A stretch of DNA of 6,688 bases from Syntrophales bacterium (GTDB lineage Bacteria > Desulfobacterota > Syntrophia > Syntrophales > UBA2210): NCBI GenBank assembly GCA_030655735.1, contig JAUSPK010000141.1, positions 1-6,688 of the forward strand, in the 5' to 3' direction. Positions within the stretch are counted from its first letter, which is position 1. Every line of letters begins with the position of its first letter. Positions 5,492-6,688 of the stretch are shown one piece after another. The notes beneath the pieces are model-generated. The model searched no databases. It was not told the DNA's origin and saw only the letters and a program-made list of their open reading frames with translations. The position numbers and the translations under genes were made by a program.

Positions 5492-6439
5492 ATGACATCT
5501 TACGAAGGTAGCGGCTATTCTCCTATGAAAAGACAAAACATGTTGCGGTGCGGACCAAAATCTGTGCTTCTCTTCCTTGCCATCATCTCTCTTTCCGTCA
5601 TTGCAATGTCCCCCGTTCCTGGATTCGGATCGGGTACGACCGATGAAACAATGTCGTTCATCCCGGATTCCCTGGTTTCTCTGGGAGCCGGGCATGTCAT
5701 AGTTGTCGATAAGACGATGCAGCGACTCTTTGTATATCGGTTTGACGGGACCTCTTTTCAGCGTACATACGAAGCAGCCTGTTCCACCGGGAAAAACAAG
5801 GGAACAAAAATACGATCAGGCGACGCCAGAACACCGGAGGGCATTTACTTCCCCATCAAGTTTTTCTCTGATGGGGAGCTCGCTCCTATCTATGGCTCCA
5901 TGGCCTTTGATCTCAGCTACCCCAATATCCTCGACAGGAAAGAGGGGAAGAACGGCAACAATATATGGCTGCACGGTACCGACAAGCCCCTGGCACCATA
6001 CCAGTCAAACGGCTGTATCACCCTCGAAAACGGTGACATTGATGCTGTTTCCCGTTTCATCACCCTTGATGAGACACCTATTATCATTCAGGACTATATT
6101 AAGTGGGTTCCCCCGCTGGTACAGATAGCCCAGAGGGAGGATATCACGCCCTTTATCAACGATTGGACGAGCACCGTATGCGACGGCAGCGTTCAGAAAC
6201 TTGCCGGGCTCTATGGGAAGAATTCTCGGTACGATGAGGAGGATAAGGGCCGGCTTGCCGGGCAGATACAAACATTAAAAAAATACGGGGGGGACGTGAC
6301 CCTCGTGCCGAAGGACCTTTCACTCCTGAAGCATGACAAATACACCGTGGCGTTGTTCCGTGAGGAATTTACCGTCAACGGTCGCCCCTACGATGCGGGA
6401 TCACGAAAACTGTTTCTAAAAAAATTGCGCAATGAATAG
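5492..6439 (+). CDS. YkuD-family L,D-transpeptidase, ended by an in-frame amber codon inside its C-terminal domain
   Basis: A 315-residue exported protein. A hydrophobic segment (about residues 24-39, SVLLFLAIISLSVIAM) forms a signal peptide or anchor. The catalytic domain spans about residues 66-195: VIVVDKTMQRLFVYR, GDARTPEGIYFP, WLHGTDKP with His161, and SNGCITLEN with the nucleophile Cys175. The usual [S/T]HGC appears as SNGC. These enzymes form 3-3 crosslinks in peptidoglycan or attach proteins to it from the periplasm. Residues 205-315 resemble an NTF2-like domain, as found behind YkuD in Cds6-type proteins. Its last strand reads GSRKLFLKKLRNE and then meets TAG, where family members usually continue with Trp and a few more residues. 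The catalytic domain is complete, so the short product may be active. Start is uncertain: ATG 5492 (AAGGG 11 bases upstream) or ATG 5525, which gives a tidier signal peptide but has only GAAGGT 15 bases upstream. Confidence 0.85.
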   Translation: MTSYEGSGYSPMKRQNMLRCGPKSVLLFLAIISLSVIAMSPVPGFGSGTTDETMSFIPDSLVSLGAGHVIVVDKTMQRLFVYRFDGTSFQRTYEAACSTGKNKGTKIRSGDARTPEGIYFPIKFFSDGELAPIYGSMAFDLSYPNILDRKEGKNGNNIWLHGTDKPLAPYQSNGCITLENGDIDAVSRFITLDETPIIIQDYIKWVPPLVQIAQREDITPFINDWTSTVCDGSVQKLAGLYGKNSRYDEEDKGRLAGQIQTLKKYGGDVTLVPKDLSLLKHDKYTVALFREEFTVNGRPYDAGSRKLFLKKLRNE

Positions 6440-6688
6440 TACATCGAGGGAGATGTAACAGTAACCCCCGGAAAGGAACGCCAGTTCATAGCGGTACTTG
6501 AGAAGACCAATAACGACTACGCCAACCGCAATGACGTACGGAAGGTTGTCGACACGTGGATCGCCAGCTGGGAGGCAGGGGACATGAAGGGCTACGCGTC
6601 CTTTTATGCCGAGGATTTCAGATTCAAGGGGATGGACCTTGACCGTTGGCTTGCGTATAAGTCAAACCTTCTCCGGCTCAACAAAGAC
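6440..6688 (+). pseudogene. Continuation of the L,D-transpeptidase frame after the amber codon; start of a second NTF2-like domain, runs off window
   Basis: In the same frame as the transpeptidase, the 83 codons after the TAG are all sense. They encode YIEGDVTVTPG, finishing the first NTF2-like domain, then VVDTWIASWEAGDMKGYASF and YAEDFRFKGMDLDRWLAYK. This matches the opening pattern of NTF2-like/DUF4440 units that follow YkuD domains (W..aW...D...Y...Y...F......W...K). It therefore looks like the rest of the same gene rather than a new one. There is no ribosome site or start near 6440. An in-frame ATG at 6584 has GGAGG 8 bases upstream but would start in the middle of the first helix of the domain, so it is probably incidental. 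Called pseudogene for the broken frame; a sequence error or readthrough would make it part of a normal CDS. Confidence 0.6.

Noticed and set aside
5448..5649. 10-base inverted repeat GTTTCATCGG (5448-5457) / CCGATGAAAC (5640-5649)
   Set aside because: Pairs of this length are expected by chance in a window this size, and the arms are about 180 bases apart with one inside coding sequence.
6437..6439. Pyrrolysine or genome-wide amber recoding as the explanation for the in-frame TAG
   Set aside because: TAG also ends the btuF-like gene (1339-1341), tonB (3129-3131), the TPR gene (4111-4113) and the DUF3047-like gene (5424-5426), all at natural protein ends. The predicted residue at 6437 is Trp, and no hairpin or readthrough context is evident after it. 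Not excluded, but less likely than mutation or error.

Overview
The window reads almost entirely as one strand (+) of tightly packed protein genes from a Gram-negative bacterium. The evidence is a full TonB-ExbB-ExbD set, several Sec signal peptides and periplasmic domains. Moderately high GC, frequent GTG starts, a TPR/DUF3047/L,D-transpeptidase neighbourhood and this OPRT subtype suggest a deltaproteobacterium (Desulfobacterota or relatives). That placement is inference from gene style, not from a marker gene.

Layout: (1) 1-392, 3' part of a histidine-phosphatase gene of the CobC/alpha-ribazole phosphatase type. (2) 400-1341, periplasmic metal/cobalamin-binding protein of the BtuF type. (3) 1357-1986 exbB-like, 2014-2463 exbD-like, 2463-3131 tonB-like. 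(4) 3160-4113, secreted protein made of about eight TPRs. (5) 4129-4719 pyrE (orotate phosphoribosyltransferase). (6) 4716-5426, secreted DUF3047-like protein. (7) 5492-6439, YkuD-type L,D-transpeptidase whose reading frame continues past an amber codon to the window end.

From gene 1 to gene 6 the gaps are 28 bases or less, with start/stop overlaps at exbD/tonB and pyrE/DUF3047, so they look like one transcription unit. The first part makes sense as a cobamide module: late cobalamin assembly or salvage (CobC), periplasmic capture (BtuF) and energy for outer-membrane uptake (ExbB-ExbD-TonB). pyrE and the TPR/DUF3047 genes have no evident functional link to it.

The most notable observation is the in-frame TAG at 6437-6439. 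It falls inside an NTF2-like domain where the family pattern calls for tryptophan (TGG to TAG is one base change), and the 83 codons after it are open and look like a second NTF2-like domain. I regard a nonsense mutation or sequence error as more likely than recoding, because TAG is also the ordinary terminator of four other genes here. I found no RNA gene, CRISPR array, insertion sequence or convincing terminator. No gap exceeds 65 bases.
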